DNA of 64,000 nucleotides, from NCBI GenBank assembly GCA_046160305.1, contig JBJXGX010000041.1, positions 1 to 64,000 on the forward strand, in the 5' to 3' direction. This document shows, one piece after another, positions 50,645-59,994 of the stretch; position 1 is the first letter of the stretch; the number at the start of each line of letters is the position of its first letter. The notes under the pieces were generated by a model. The model was not told the origin of the DNA. It did not search any database and was given only the letters and a program-made list of their open reading frames with translations. The stretch comes from SHXR01 sp046160305 (GTDB lineage: Bacteria; Pseudomonadota; Gammaproteobacteria; Burkholderiales; SG8-39). The position numbers and the translations under genes are program-made.

Positions 50645-51952
50645 CTACCGCATCACCGACGGCAACCACGTCGCGATCGGCGGAAACAGGAAGATCAATG
50701 CGAGCGCCAGGGTCGACAGCAGCATGTAGGCAATGCTCGCTTTCCACACGTCGCTCATCGACGCATCGGGCACGACGCCCTTCAATACGAACAGCGCGAG
50801 CCCATAGGGCGGGGAGATCGTTGCGATCTCCAGGGTGATCAGCATCATGAGGCCGAACCAGACCGGATCGAATGCGAGCACCTTCACGAGGGGCATATAG
50901 ATCGGAATCGAAATCATCATGAGCGCGAGCTCGTCGAGAAACGTGCCCAGGATGATCGCGGTGGCGAGCATGCCGACGAGAATGAGCCACGGCGGGAATC
51001 CGGATTCGGTGGCGAACGACACAAGCTTCGAGGTGGTGCCGGTGAACGCGAGGATCTGGCTGAATGCGGCGGCGCTGATAATGATGAGAAAAACCATCGA
51101 GGTGATTTTCACCGAATCGAAGAGCGCGATCCGCAGCACGCGCCACGACAATCGGCGGTAGATCCCCATCACCACGAGCGAGCCCAGCACGCCGATCGCC
51201 GCCGCCTCGGATGGTGTGGCGATTCCAAAGAGCATCACGCCCCACACGCTCAAGGTAACGATCAGGATCGGACTGATACGCACCAAAGCGCCCAGGCGTT
51301 CAAGCCAGCCTACGGGTTCGACGTCAATGCGCGGTGCAACGGACGGATTGATCCGCACGCGAATCAGGATGTAGACGACATAGAGCGTGGCGAGAAGCAA
51401 CCCCGGGATGATCCCCGAAATCAGCAGATCACCGACTGGGATCTGTCCGAGCGAGCCAAGCAGGACCCCGAGAACGCTCGGCGGGATGATCATCGCCAGA
51501 CATCCGCTGCCAAGAATCGGCCCGAGCGCCATCTCCTTGCTATACCCGCGACGCCGCATTTCCGGTGCAAGGGTGGAGCCGAGGACCGCAACACCTGACA
51601 CCGCTGAACCGCTCATCGTTCCGAACAGCGTACCGGCTCCGACCGACACCAGCGCGAGGCTGCCGCGGACGCCGCCGACCCACTTGCCCACGGCATCCAG
51701 CACGATCGACACGACACCAGACTGGAAGAGCAGCTCTCCCATCAGAATGAACAACGGCACGGCCACCAATGGAAACGACGCGATGCTCGCAAAGGCCGAG
51801 ACGGTCAATAACGAAAAGCCGTCCACGCCCCCCATCCAGAAGTAGACGGCGATGAAGTTGAACAAGGTGAACGAGAACGCGACCGGCAATCCGGACAAGA
51901 AGAAAATCGACAGGACGACGAGGATGATCGCCAGATACGCCCACCACTCCAT
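50645..51952 (-). CDS. TRAP transporter large permease (DctM)
   Basis: 435 aa, about 12 hydrophobic helices (for example WAYLAIILVVLSIFFLSGLPVAFSF at the start, GSAVSGVAVLGSTLAPEM, PPSVLGVLLGSLGQIPVGDLLI). It is the transport subunit for a carboxylate captured by the receptor at 52541. Gene order receptor, small permease, large permease on the minus strand is standard. Confidence 0.93.
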   Translation of the reverse strand: MEWWAYLAIILVVLSIFFLSGLPVAFSFTLFNFIAVYFWMGGVDGFSLLTVSAFASIASFPLVAVPLFILMGELLFQSGVVSIVLDAVGKWVGGVRGSLALVSVGAGTLFGTMSGSAVSGVAVLGSTLAPEMRRRGYSKEMALGPILGSGCLAMIIPPSVLGVLLGSLGQIPVGDLLISGIIPGLLLATLYVVYILIRVRINPSVAPRIDVEPVGWLERLGALVRISPILIVTLSVWGVMLFGIATPSEAAAIGVLGSLVVMGIYRRLSWRVLRIALFDSVKITSMVFLIIISAAAFSQILAFTGTTSKLVSFATESGFPPWLILVGMLATAIILGTFLDELALMMISIPIYMPLVKVLAFDPVWFGLMMLITLEIATISPPYGLALFVLKGVVPDASMSDVWKASIAYMLLSTLALALIFLFPPIATWLPSVMR

Positions 51953-51971
51953 TCGGTTCTCCGGTGACTGA

Positions 51972-52502
51972 TCAGGCCGCTACGGCTGCGCTTCGCGAGG
52001 GTTTCGCGAATGCGCGGCGGATGAACTGCAATGTCAACAGCAGGAGGCCCGGTGGAATGATGGCCATGATCAGCCACTTCTTGACCAGCACCGACTTGAA
52101 GAGGATTTCGCCGGTTCCGTAGATCTCCCAGATGTACCCGGCGCTTACCCAGCAGAACAACCCGCATGCACCCGCACCGACGAGCGAGGTGATCATGTGA
52201 AGCGTCTCGCGTACCCGCGCGGGCAGCACTTCGATCAGAAGCTCGACCTTGACATGGCCCTCTTCCTTCAACACCCATGCGCCGCCGAGAAACGCGAGAT
52301 AGAGGAGCGAATACTCGCTGAACTCGACGACCCAGCGCGTCGGTTTGTTGAACACATACCGCATGACGACTTCGAATGTGACGCCGCACACCAGCGCAAC
52401 AAGAATGACGACCGCCGCAACAACGAACGCGAATAGCGCGGCATCGAGCAGGCGGCCCGCCTTCTGCATGAAACGCCATCGTGTGACTGACGACAGGTTC
52501 AA
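51972..52502 (-). CDS. TRAP transporter small permease (DctQ)
   Basis: 176 aa with four helices (LFAFVVAAVVILVALVCGVTFEVVMRYVF first). WVVEFSEYSLLYLAFLGGAWVLKEEGHVKVELL is the family signature. It bridges the receptor and the large permease, whose gene begins 19 bp later. Confidence 0.92.
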   Translation of the reverse strand: MNLSSVTRWRFMQKAGRLLDAALFAFVVAAVVILVALVCGVTFEVVMRYVFNKPTRWVVEFSEYSLLYLAFLGGAWVLKEEGHVKVELLIEVLPARVRETLHMITSLVGAGACGLFCWVSAGYIWEIYGTGEILFKSVLVKKWLIMAIIPPGLLLLTLQFIRRAFAKPSRSAAVAA

Positions 52503-52540
52503 GGAGCGCCGCTCTTCTTCGCAGATACGGTGAGCGCGAT

Positions 52541-53536
52541 CTACTTTGGCGCGTACCGTTTCACGATTTCCACCAGACCCGGCCCATACTTCGGGGATGG
52601 CCCGGTCAGGAATATTTTCGTTCCTGCTTCCCAGTGGGCGCGCCGAATCCTGACCATGTCCTCATCGGTGGTCGCGATGTTCTGAATGCCCATCTTCGCC
52701 ATCGCCGCGTCTTCGGCTTTTTCCTTGGCCAAATAATAGTCAGGCACTTCTTTTTCTATTTCGATCATCGCATCGACAAGAATCTTCTTCACATCGGCCG
52801 AGAGACCGTCGAATAGCTTCGCGTTGATGAGCGCGACATCGGTGCCCACCCACCAGGGCGGTGTCACCTTGAACTTCACTGCGCGCGCGTAACCCGGGCC
52901 CGTCACCGCCACGGCCGGCCATGCGAAGCCATCGACGATGCCCGTCTCGAGCGCGGTGAGCAGTTCAGCGGGCGGCACGGTCACGGTCGAGGCCCCCAAT
53001 GCCTTCAGCACCGGCTCGTAGACGGGTGTCGTGCGGAGCTTGATCCCGGTGAGGTCCGCCTTCTGGATCGGCTTCTTCAGATAGACATTGAAGCGCATCT
53101 GCAATGGAAATCCGAGCACCGCGACGCCCGCCTTCTCGCGCGTGACCTTATCGAGCGCATCGGCAAGCCCGGACGCACGCAGCTCGGCCGGCGTCGCACC
53201 GAATCCGAACCATGTTGCGTTCAACTCGGGCAAGGCACCCGCCACATAGGCCGTCGAGGTCACCACAGTCGAGAAGACGCCTCGTTTCAGCGGCTCAAGT
53301 TGCTCGAACGAGGGATAGACCTCGGGCCCGCCAACGTAATCGATGCGAACCTTGCCGGCGCCCCGATCGTTGACGCGCTTTACCCAGTCCATGTACTTGT
53401 CGACGAAGCTGAGGCTCTTGTCCCAGGCGGTGACCGCCTTGAGGACCACCGGCTGTTGGGCCAGTGCACTGGTCGCGGTAATCAGCGATGCGAGGGCCAC
53501 CGCGAAGCGGCCCGCCGGTGCTTTTATTTCGATCAT
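52541..53536 (-). CDS. TRAP transporter substrate-binding protein (DctP)
   Basis: 331 aa from ATG 53536 (signal peptide AVALASLITATSALAQ). GIKLRTTPVYEPVLKALGASTVTVPPAELLTALETGIVDGF contains the arginine that binds the ligand carboxylate in DctP proteins. Adjacent catabolic genes suggest a lactone- or aromatic-derived acid. Confidence 0.93.
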   Translation of the reverse strand: MIEIKAPAGRFAVALASLITATSALAQQPVVLKAVTAWDKSLSFVDKYMDWVKRVNDRGAGKVRIDYVGGPEVYPSFEQLEPLKRGVFSTVVTSTAYVAGALPELNATWFGFGATPAELRASGLADALDKVTREKAGVAVLGFPLQMRFNVYLKKPIQKADLTGIKLRTTPVYEPVLKALGASTVTVPPAELLTALETGIVDGFAWPAVAVTGPGYARAVKFKVTPPWWVGTDVALINAKLFDGLSADVKKILVDAMIEIEKEVPDYYLAKEKAEDAAMAKMGIQNIATTDEDMVRIRRAHWEAGTKIFLTGPSPKYGPGLVEIVKRYAPK

Positions 53537-53601
53537 GTCTTCCCCTTTTAAAATGACGCTGCGCACCGCGCAGCGTCTCGACGGTTTTGATCGTTCCGTG
53601 T

Positions 53602-54405
53602 CTACCAGTTGCCCGGTTCCACATCGAGTCGCGCGACAATCCCCTTCAACTCGGACTTGGGCGCCGGAAATCGCTGCAGCACCAACGGATCATGCCCAGG
53701 AATCACATGCTTCGGCGAGCTTGCCAGCGCATAGGCACGCTGATGGCCCTTCAGCATGTCGAACACGTTGTAGACGATCGGAAACGGGCGGCCCTGTTCC
53801 ATGTTCGCATACATGTGCGCCGCATCCGCCGCGAGTACCACCCAGCCGATTCGCGTCCAGACCCGCACCATCTGCAAACCCATCGTGTGGCCGCCCACAT
53901 GGTGAACCGTGATGCCGGGTGCGATCTCGTCGTCGCCGTCGTGGAAGACGATGCGATCCTCGAACACGCGCTCGACCATCGTCGTCACATCCTTCGCGGT
54001 AAATGGCCCGCGCAACGCCGGCATGCACATGCAGGGGCCGGTCGCATATTGCATCTCCTTTTCCTGCACATGAAAGCGCGCCTTGGGAAAGAGATGGTGG
54101 CTCCCGCAGTGATCGTAGTGGAAGTGGGTGATGATCACGTCTTCCACCTTTGCGTGGTCGACTCCGATCAACTTCAATCCATCACCACAATCACGATCGA
54201 CGACTCGTCCGCGTTTCTTGCCCTCGGCCGCATCGAACCCGGTGTCGACGACCCATGCGCGATCACCGCCCTTGATCGCCCACACGAAGTAATCGATCGG
54301 ACCCGGCCCGTCGTGCGGATCACCCCCGATGAAATTGTCCGCCATCTTGCGAATATGGCTGCCGTATTTCACGGCGTAGATCTCGTAGATTGGTGTTTGA
54401 CTCAT
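53602..54405 (-). CDS. MBL-fold hydrolase, N-acyl-homoserine lactonase-like
   Basis: 267 aa. The metal site ITHFHYDHCGSHHLF (HxHxDH), later HHVGGHTMGLQMV and VLAADAAHMYANM give the full MBL ligand set. The nearest named relatives are AHL or gamma-lactone hydrolases (AttM/AiiA type). In this operon-like run beside a TRAP carrier, catabolic lactone opening is as likely as quorum quenching. Confidence 0.87.
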   Translation of the reverse strand: MSQTPIYEIYAVKYGSHIRKMADNFIGGDPHDGPGPIDYFVWAIKGGDRAWVVDTGFDAAEGKKRGRVVDRDCGDGLKLIGVDHAKVEDVIITHFHYDHCGSHHLFPKARFHVQEKEMQYATGPCMCMPALRGPFTAKDVTTMVERVFEDRIVFHDGDDEIAPGITVHHVGGHTMGLQMVRVWTRIGWVVLAADAAHMYANMEQGRPFPIVYNVFDMLKGHQRAYALASSPKHVIPGHDPLVLQRFPAPKSELKGIVARLDVEPGNW

Positions 54406-54471
54406 ACATGCTCCCTCGCGAATGCTCGCCCTCTCCGATCAACGAAGAAGGCGCTTTATACCTTTCAGCCT

Positions 54472-55362
54472 TCAACCTTCACGCTTCTTCACAACGACAC
54501 CAGCCCAACGCTCCGGCAGCTTCACGATCTCGGTGAAATCACAATCCGGCCCAAGCTGCTGATTGGCGTGCAGCCACATCTGCTTCACCGCGCTGCCGAT
54601 CATCATCGGCACACCAAGCGCTTCCGCTTCGTCCACGCACAGGCGGACGTCTTTCCATAGCAGGCCCGTCGTGAAGCCGAAATCGAACGTACGCGGCAAC
54701 ACCGACTTGGGAAACTTGTCGCGCGACGCGGTGTTCATGCCGCTGCCTGAATTGATGACATCGATCATCACCGCCGGATCGAGCCCTGCTTTCACGCCGA
54801 GCACGACCGCCTCCGACGTCGCCGCCATCGCGGTGGCAGACAGCAGGTTGTTGCAGAGCTTCATCATCTGCCCCATGCCGGGCTTCTCGCCGATGAAGAA
54901 CACCTTGCCGATGTGGCCGAGCATCGGCGCCAAGGTTTCGTACATAGGTCTGGGGCATGCGACCATCACCGCGAGCGTGCCTTTCACCGCTCCGGCGATG
55001 CCGCCTGACACCGGGGAATCCACACCGGTGATGCCTTTCGCGGCCAACGCCGCGGCAACCTTCTGCGCGACCCGCGGGCCGGTCGTCGACAAGTCGATCA
55101 CGGTCTTCACCTTCGTGCCGGATGAGACGGCGTTCGCAACCGCCTCGACCACGGTTGGCGTAGGCAAGCTGAGCAACACGGTCGCGACTTTCGAGGCGAG
55201 ATCAACCGGCGATGCAGCCGCCGTCGCACCCTTTGCCACCAACGCCTTGACGGTCTCGGCATTCGTATCGAACACCGTCACCTGGAAACCGGCCGCCAAT
55301 AGCCGGCTCGCCATGGGATTGCCCATCCGGCCGAGCCCGATGAAACCGACTTGCTTGTCCAT
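54472..55362 (-). CDS. Beta-hydroxyacid dehydrogenase (3-hydroxyisobutyrate dehydrogenase family)
   Basis: 296 aa. FIGLGRMGNPMASRLLAAGF is the NAD(P) motif with the family start; GVDSPVSGGIAGAVKGTLAVMV is the substrate segment and GQMMKLCNNLL holds the catalytic lysine. It oxidises or reduces a small hydroxy acid or semialdehyde. It lies between the lactonase-like and PcaC-like genes. Confidence 0.92.
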   Translation of the reverse strand: MDKQVGFIGLGRMGNPMASRLLAAGFQVTVFDTNAETVKALVAKGATAAASPVDLASKVATVLLSLPTPTVVEAVANAVSSGTKVKTVIDLSTTGPRVAQKVAAALAAKGITGVDSPVSGGIAGAVKGTLAVMVACPRPMYETLAPMLGHIGKVFFIGEKPGMGQMMKLCNNLLSATAMAATSEAVVLGVKAGLDPAVMIDVINSGSGMNTASRDKFPKSVLPRTFDFGFTTGLLWKDVRLCVDEAEALGVPMMIGSAVKQMWLHANQQLGPDCDFTEIVKLPERWAGVVVKKREG

Positions 55363-55370
55363 GGAGGGTC

Positions 55371-55754
55371 TTATTTCTTGCCGTCGAGTTCAGCGAACAC
55401 TTCACGCGCGCAGCGGAATGCTTCGACACCCGCGGGGATACCGCAATAGATCGCCGCCTGCATGAGCACGGCACGAATCTCATCACGCGTGCATCCGTTC
55501 GTGATCGCGCCTTTAATATGGAGCTTCAATTCCTGCGAGCGATTGAGCGCGGTCAGCATCGACAGATTGAGCATGCTGCGGGTCTTCCGGGGCAGGTCTT
55601 CGTTGGTCCAGATCGCGCCCCAGCAATACTCGCTCACCAGCTCCTGGAACGGCCGGTTGAAATCATCGGACGCCTTGTACGAGCGCTCCACGTACTCCTT
55701 GCCGAGGACCTCGCTACGCGTCTGCAGGCCCTTTTCGAGAAGGTTCTTGTCCAT
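55371..55754 (-). CDS. Carboxymuconolactone decarboxylase family protein, PcaC-like
   Basis: 127 aa (132 from ATG 55769). RSEVLGKEYVERSYK, QELVSEYCWGAIWTNEDLPRK, RSMLNLSMLTALNRSQELKLH and AIYCGIPAGVEAFRCA closely follow PcaC of the beta-ketoadipate pathway, and no CxxC redox motif of the AhpD branch is present. So decarboxylation or a related lactone step is preferred over peroxidase action. It is the first gene of the minus-strand part of the cluster. Confidence 0.87.
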   Translation of the reverse strand: MDKNLLEKGLQTRSEVLGKEYVERSYKASDDFNRPFQELVSEYCWGAIWTNEDLPRKTRSMLNLSMLTALNRSQELKLHIKGAITNGCTRDEIRAVLMQAAIYCGIPAGVEAFRCAREVFAELDGKK

Positions 55755-55894
55755 CGTCGTCGACTCCATTTAGGTGGATTAGGGCGGATGAGTCTAGCAG
55801 CACCCCGTCCCGCCAGCCTGAATCGAAAAGGGATGCTAGATTCGCTCATTCCCGCGCAATGGCGGGCTCATTCCGATTCAAGGAGGCCACCCTG

Positions 55895-56275
55895 ATGGCG
55901 GCGTTTCCGGAAATCCAATGGATGGAGCAATTTCGCGATCGCGTCAATAGCGATGCGGAAATGAGTGTGATTGGTGATTGGTTCACCACATCGATCGCGT
56001 TCACGTTTGGCGAGATGCGGTATGTCGTGGGCGTCGAGAAGGGCAAGATCACGAAACTCAACGCTACGCCGCGCATCGATTCGCGCAGCACGTTCGGATT
56101 TCGGGCGCCGATGGACGTATGGAACCGATTTGTCGGTCCCAATCCCCCGCCGCTCTATCACGACTTCTTCGCGATGTTGATGCGCATTCCAGAATTCGTG
56201 TTGGAAGGCGATGGACTGGTCGCGATGCAGAACGCCAGAGCGCTGCACCGCATGATGAATCTGATGAGAGGTTGA
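55895..56275 (+). CDS. Small protein, possibly SCP2-like sterol/lipid-binding fold
   Basis: 126 aa from ATG 55895 (AAGGAGG 8 nt upstream). MAAFPEIQWMEQFRDRVNSDAEMSVIG and FTFGEMRYVVGVEKGKITKL resemble the SCP2 domain; GFRAPMDVWNRFV follows. Fold recognition by eye only. It starts a plus-strand trio with a hydrolase and an SDR, opposite to the PcaC-like gene, so both transcripts share one promoter region. Confidence 0.6.
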   Translation: MAAFPEIQWMEQFRDRVNSDAEMSVIGDWFTTSIAFTFGEMRYVVGVEKGKITKLNATPRIDSRSTFGFRAPMDVWNRFVGPNPPPLYHDFFAMLMRIPEFVLEGDGLVAMQNARALHRMMNLMRG

Positions 56276-56284
56276 GGACACACG

Positions 56285-57127
56285 ATGCCAGTCCAATATG
56301 AACCGATCACCGGCCGCTATGTCGAAGTCAAGGAAGGCGGCGACACGTACCGCGTCTTCTTCGAAGAGGCCGGCCAGGGCATTCCCCTCCTTTGCCTGCA
56401 CACCGCCGGGGCGGACAGCCGCCAATGGCGACACGTGCTGAACGATAGCGAGATTACCAAGCGTTTTCGCGTGATCGCATTCGATTTCCCTTATCACGGC
56501 CGCTCGACACCACCCGATGGCTGGTGGCTGAAGAGGTACCGTCTCACGACGAAGAACTACTTGAGCATGATTCGGGCAGTCTGGCAGACGTTGGAGTTGA
56601 AACGCCCGGTTGTAATGGGCTGCTCCATGGGCGGCGCAATCTCTCTCAAGGTCGCAGCGGACTATCAGAACGAGCTCACCGGCATCGTCGGCCTGGAATC
56701 GACTGCATTCGCGCAGGGACGTTACAACGAGTTCCTGCATCACCCCGCTATCCACGGCGGTGAACTCTGCGCGAGCTATACGATGGGGCTGAACGCACCT
56801 TCGAGCCCCGAGGTGAACAAGCGCGAGAACTGGTGGTACTACGCGCAAGGCGGTCCCGGCATCTATGCGGGCGATGCGCACTTCTACAGCTTCGATTGGG
56901 ACGCGCGCGAAGACATCAAACGCATCGACACAAAGAAATGCAAAGTCTCGCTCCTCACCGGCGAGTACGACTACTCGTGTACGCCCGCGATGACGGAGGC
57001 CGTCGCAAAAGACATCCCCGGCTGCCGGATCACCATCATGAAGGGCATGGGGCATTTCCCGATGGTGGAGAACTACGCGGCGTTTCGACCCTTTCTCCTG
57101 CCGGAATTGCAATATATGGCGGGCTAA
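56285..57127 (+). CDS. Alpha/beta hydrolase
   Basis: 280 aa. Oxyanion start LLCLHTAGADSRQWRHVL, nucleophile elbow MGCSMGGAISLK, acid TGEYDYSCTP and histidine GMGHFPMVENY make a complete triad. It resembles enol-lactone hydrolases (PcaD) and C-C bond hydrolases. With the PcaC-like neighbour it suggests a lactone-based ring-cleavage route. Nine bp follow the preceding gene. Confidence 0.9.
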   Translation: MPVQYEPITGRYVEVKEGGDTYRVFFEEAGQGIPLLCLHTAGADSRQWRHVLNDSEITKRFRVIAFDFPYHGRSTPPDGWWLKRYRLTTKNYLSMIRAVWQTLELKRPVVMGCSMGGAISLKVAADYQNELTGIVGLESTAFAQGRYNEFLHHPAIHGGELCASYTMGLNAPSSPEVNKRENWWYYAQGGPGIYAGDAHFYSFDWDAREDIKRIDTKKCKVSLLTGEYDYSCTPAMTEAVAKDIPGCRITIMKGMGHFPMVENYAAFRPFLLPELQYMAG

Positions 57128-57151
57128 GAATCCGCGAGGAGAGGTCGAACG

Positions 57152-57898
57152 GTGCAACGACTGCAGGGCCGATCAGCACTAGTCACCGGTGGCAACACGG
57201 GCATCGGTCGCGCGATCGCACTCGCGTACGCCAATGAGGGGGCGGACGTCGCCGTGGCATGGATCGATCGCGAAGCGGAGGCCGTGTCGCTCGTCGAAGA
57301 AATTCGGGCGATCGGCCGGCGTGCCCTCGCGGTGCGCGCCGATGTCACGCGGGAGGCCGACGTGGTCGCGCTCTTTCGCGATGTCGATGCCGGATTCGGC
57401 AAGCTCGACATCCTGGTCAGCAACGCCGGCATCCAGCGCCCGCAAGCCATTACCGACATGACCATCGATGATTGGGATCGCATGATGGCGGTGCATCTGC
57501 GCGGCGCGTTTCTTTGCGGACGCGAGGCGGCCCGCTACATGACGCCACGGCGGGTCGGGTGGATCATCTTCACGTGTTCGCAGCTTGGCTATATCGGGCG
57601 AGAGCGCTACACCGCCTACTCTGCCGCGAAGGCCGGGCTCATCGTGTTCATGCGATCGCTCGCGAAGGAGCTTGCGCCCCACGGCATTCTCGTGAACGGC
57701 GTATCACCGGGGCTCGTCGATACCGGCTTCGATCCGTTGTCCGAGGAAGTGAAGCGGGCGCATGCCGCGAGCCTGCCGCTCAAGCGCCTCGGCACGCCCG
57801 AAGACATGACGAGTGCTTATATATTTCTCGCTTCCGACGAAGCGCGCTACTACTGCGGACAGCTGCTGCACCCGAACGGTGGAGAGATCATGCCGTAG
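57152..57898 (+). CDS. SDR family oxidoreductase
   Basis: 248 aa, GTG start with GGAGAGG. Cofactor motif LVTGGNTGIGRAIALAY, NNAG equivalent LVSNAGIQRPQ, active site FTCSQLGYIGRERYTAYSAAKAGL (Ser, Tyr, Lys present). Contrast with the altered SDR at 28625. It ends the plus-strand trio. Confidence 0.92.
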   Translation: MQRLQGRSALVTGGNTGIGRAIALAYANEGADVAVAWIDREAEAVSLVEEIRAIGRRALAVRADVTREADVVALFRDVDAGFGKLDILVSNAGIQRPQAITDMTIDDWDRMMAVHLRGAFLCGREAARYMTPRRVGWIIFTCSQLGYIGRERYTAYSAAKAGLIVFMRSLAKELAPHGILVNGVSPGLVDTGFDPLSEEVKRAHAASLPLKRLGTPEDMTSAYIFLASDEARYYCGQLLHPNGGEIMP

Positions 57899-57934
57899 GA
57901 ATCCGCGCAGCGAACCGCGCTGGTTCCTGCGGCA

Positions 57935-58399
57935 TCAATAATCGTCGGCCCGCTTCGCTTTCTTCGAGTTGGCCCCGCAGGCGCCGGTGTGTTTGCCCTG
58001 CATCGAACTCTTCATGGTCATCACCTCGCCGGACCTTTGCGTCATTCGCATCTGCGTCTCGCCGCTGTAGGTCTTGCCGGCATACTTGATCCTGCCCTCG
58101 CCGTCCATCGTGCCGTCCTTGCCCTTGCACTCGATGCGCCAGCTCACCGTGTCGCCCACCGCTTTTTGTTCCTTCACGATGCAGCGCTGGTCTTTGTCGG
58201 ACATATCCGGGACGAGATCTTTTTTCGTCACGCACTGGTTGACGGTCTGTGCCGGCATCGCGAACGGCATGCCGACCATCTCCATTTTCACCGTGACTTC
58301 CCAGTTTCCCTCCTGCATGTTGGCCCGGGCCGCACCGATCAACGCGAGGCCAAGTGCTGCGCCGAGGACGGTGGCTTTTAGGCATGTTGTCAGAATCAC
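57935..58399 (-). CDS. DUF3617 secreted protein
   Basis: 154 aa from GTG 58399 (AAGGAG 6 nt upstream). Signal peptide LGAALGLALIGAARA. EGNWEVTVKMEMVGMPFAMPAQTVNQCVTKKD and the paired cysteines QRCIVKEQ...IECKGK are the family features. Periplasmic, function unknown. Confidence 0.88.
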   Translation of the reverse strand: MILTTCLKATVLGAALGLALIGAARANMQEGNWEVTVKMEMVGMPFAMPAQTVNQCVTKKDLVPDMSDKDQRCIVKEQKAVGDTVSWRIECKGKDGTMDGEGRIKYAGKTYSGETQMRMTQRSGEVMTMKSSMQGKHTGACGANSKKAKRADDY

Positions 58400-58466
58400 G
58401 AGGCGCTCCTTGCGGAAATGAATGTTAGATTGCTGGCCACGATTATCACCTTGGCCGGAGGGGATT

Positions 58467-59117
58467 TTGATTCGAATCGCCATCGCGATACTGATATCGC
58501 TCGTCCTGCCGGCAGTTGCTCCGGTCCAGGCGCAGGTCTGCAAATGCATCGACGTGGGCGACATCAAGGCGCGGATCACAGAGGCGAATACAGCTATTTC
58601 CGCCTATTCGAACGAAATGCGGAAAATGGTGGAGCAGATGCAACGCACGCATGACCCTATCGCGTACACCCCCGCGCGGCGCCAGAAACTGCAGAGTCAC
58701 GTTCAAGAAGCACTTAACCAGGCCAACAGCGGCAGGATCCCGACCGCGCCAACGATGGGTGACAATGCGGGCGGCACCGACAATCTGTGCAACATGACGA
58801 TCAACCTGCATCCATCGGCCACGGCATGCATGCGGGAAAGCGTAAAGCGCCACGAGCAACATCACCGCGACGAATGCCTCAAGACGCGCAGCGTCGGAGC
58901 GATTGCAGGGTCGATCGTCTCGGGAAAGGACCGCTTCGAGCGCGGCAACACGAGCCTGATCCAATACGCGACCGAGGAAATCGGCGGCTACAGCACCGAG
59001 CTTGCCTTCTTGCAAAACGAACTCACGCGCCTTGCGCGTTCGGAAGAATGCAATCCGAAGCCGAAACCCGAGGTACGCGATTACACCAGTCAGCCGCGTC
59101 AGGGCAGAACGCGGTAG
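58467..59117 (+). CDS. Secreted cysteine-containing protein with HExxH motif, unknown
   Basis: 216 aa from TTG 58467 (GGAGGGG just upstream; an ATG at 58422 is the alternative). Signal peptide IAIAILISLVLPAVAPVQAQ. Six cysteines in the mature chain (VCKCIDVGD, NLCNM, TACMRESVKRHEQHHRDECL, SEECN). RHEQHHRDEC contains HExxH, the zinc-peptidase signature, framed by cysteines. No family recognised. The second half (FERGNTSLIQYATEEIGGYSTELAFL) is helical. Confidence 0.75.
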   Translation: MIRIAIAILISLVLPAVAPVQAQVCKCIDVGDIKARITEANTAISAYSNEMRKMVEQMQRTHDPIAYTPARRQKLQSHVQEALNQANSGRIPTAPTMGDNAGGTDNLCNMTINLHPSATACMRESVKRHEQHHRDECLKTRSVGAIAGSIVSGKDRFERGNTSLIQYATEEIGGYSTELAFLQNELTRLARSEECNPKPKPEVRDYTSQPRQGRTR

Positions 59118-59160
59118 CAAGCGAGGCAATACGTTACGACGGCACGGATCCAATCCGGCA

Positions 59161-59994
59161 ATGTGGCTGCGGCATAGCTACCCACTGCGGCTCGCGCTGC
59201 TGCTCGCGGGTTTAGCGGGCGCCGCCGCGAGCGCTGCAAGCGACAAACCCTTCCCCGGCGGCGCTGCGGCATACCTTGTCGAGGCGCAGGGCCGCACGCT
59301 CTGGTCACGCGAAGCGGATCGCACCCTGCCCCCGGCGAGTCTCACCAAGATCATGACCGCGCTGCTGTTTCTCGAGAGCGGCTTGCCGCTAGATGGTGCC
59401 GTAACGATGAGCGCGAATGTGCAGCGCGCGACGGGCACACGCCTTCGCTTGCGCGCGGGCGAGCAGATGCGTACCCGCGATGTGCTGGCGGCCATGCTGC
59501 TCTACTCGGCCAACGACGCCTGCCTGGCGCTGGCCGAACACGTGGCGGGGTCGAAGGTGCGATTCGCGGAATCGATGAATGCTCGCGCCCACGCGCTCAA
59601 CCTCACGCAAACCCATTTCACCAATCCCTGCGGACACGACGAGCCCAAGCATCGCTCGAGCGTACGCGACCTCGCGACCTTGACCCGGGTCGCCATGCGA
59701 CAACCCGTGTTCGCCGAGCTTGTCGGGACGGTCGACGTTCGCGTCAGCACGTTGGGTGGTCGCGCATTCCATATCGAGAACAAGAACGAGATCGTGGGGC
59801 GATATGAAGGCGCGATCGGCGTAAAAAGCGGCTTCACGCCACGCGCCGGAAATTGCCTGGTAGCGTTGGTCGAACGCGACGGCGTAAGCGTATTGCTTGT
59901 CGTGCTGAACGCACCGAATCGCTGGTGGGACACCACGGCGGTCCTCGATCGTGCATTCGAGCAAATGCGATCCGCGTCGAGACCGGGCAATTGA
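59161..59994 (+). CDS. D-alanyl-D-alanine carboxypeptidase family protein (PBP5/DacA-like)
   Basis: 277 aa, signal peptide LALLLAGLAGAAASAAS. Active-site motifs: ASLTKIMTALL (SxxK), YSANDACLALAE (SxN) and IGVKSGFTPRAG (KSG for KTG). It trims peptidoglycan stem peptides. The C-terminal beta domain and amphipathic anchor of PBP5 are absent, so it may be soluble in the periplasm. The stop overlaps the next TTG start. Confidence 0.9.
   Translation: MWLRHSYPLRLALLLAGLAGAAASAASDKPFPGGAAAYLVEAQGRTLWSREADRTLPPASLTKIMTALLFLESGLPLDGAVTMSANVQRATGTRLRLRAGEQMRTRDVLAAMLLYSANDACLALAEHVAGSKVRFAESMNARAHALNLTQTHFTNPCGHDEPKHRSSVRDLATLTRVAMRQPVFAELVGTVDVRVSTLGGRAFHIENKNEIVGRYEGAIGVKSGFTPRAGNCLVALVERDGVSVLLVVLNAPNRWWDTTAVLDRAFEQMRSASRPGN

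Noticed and set aside
55868..57157. 429-codon minus-strand frame
   Set aside because: Covers the opposite strand of the SCP2-like and hydrolase genes; no domain or signal visible.
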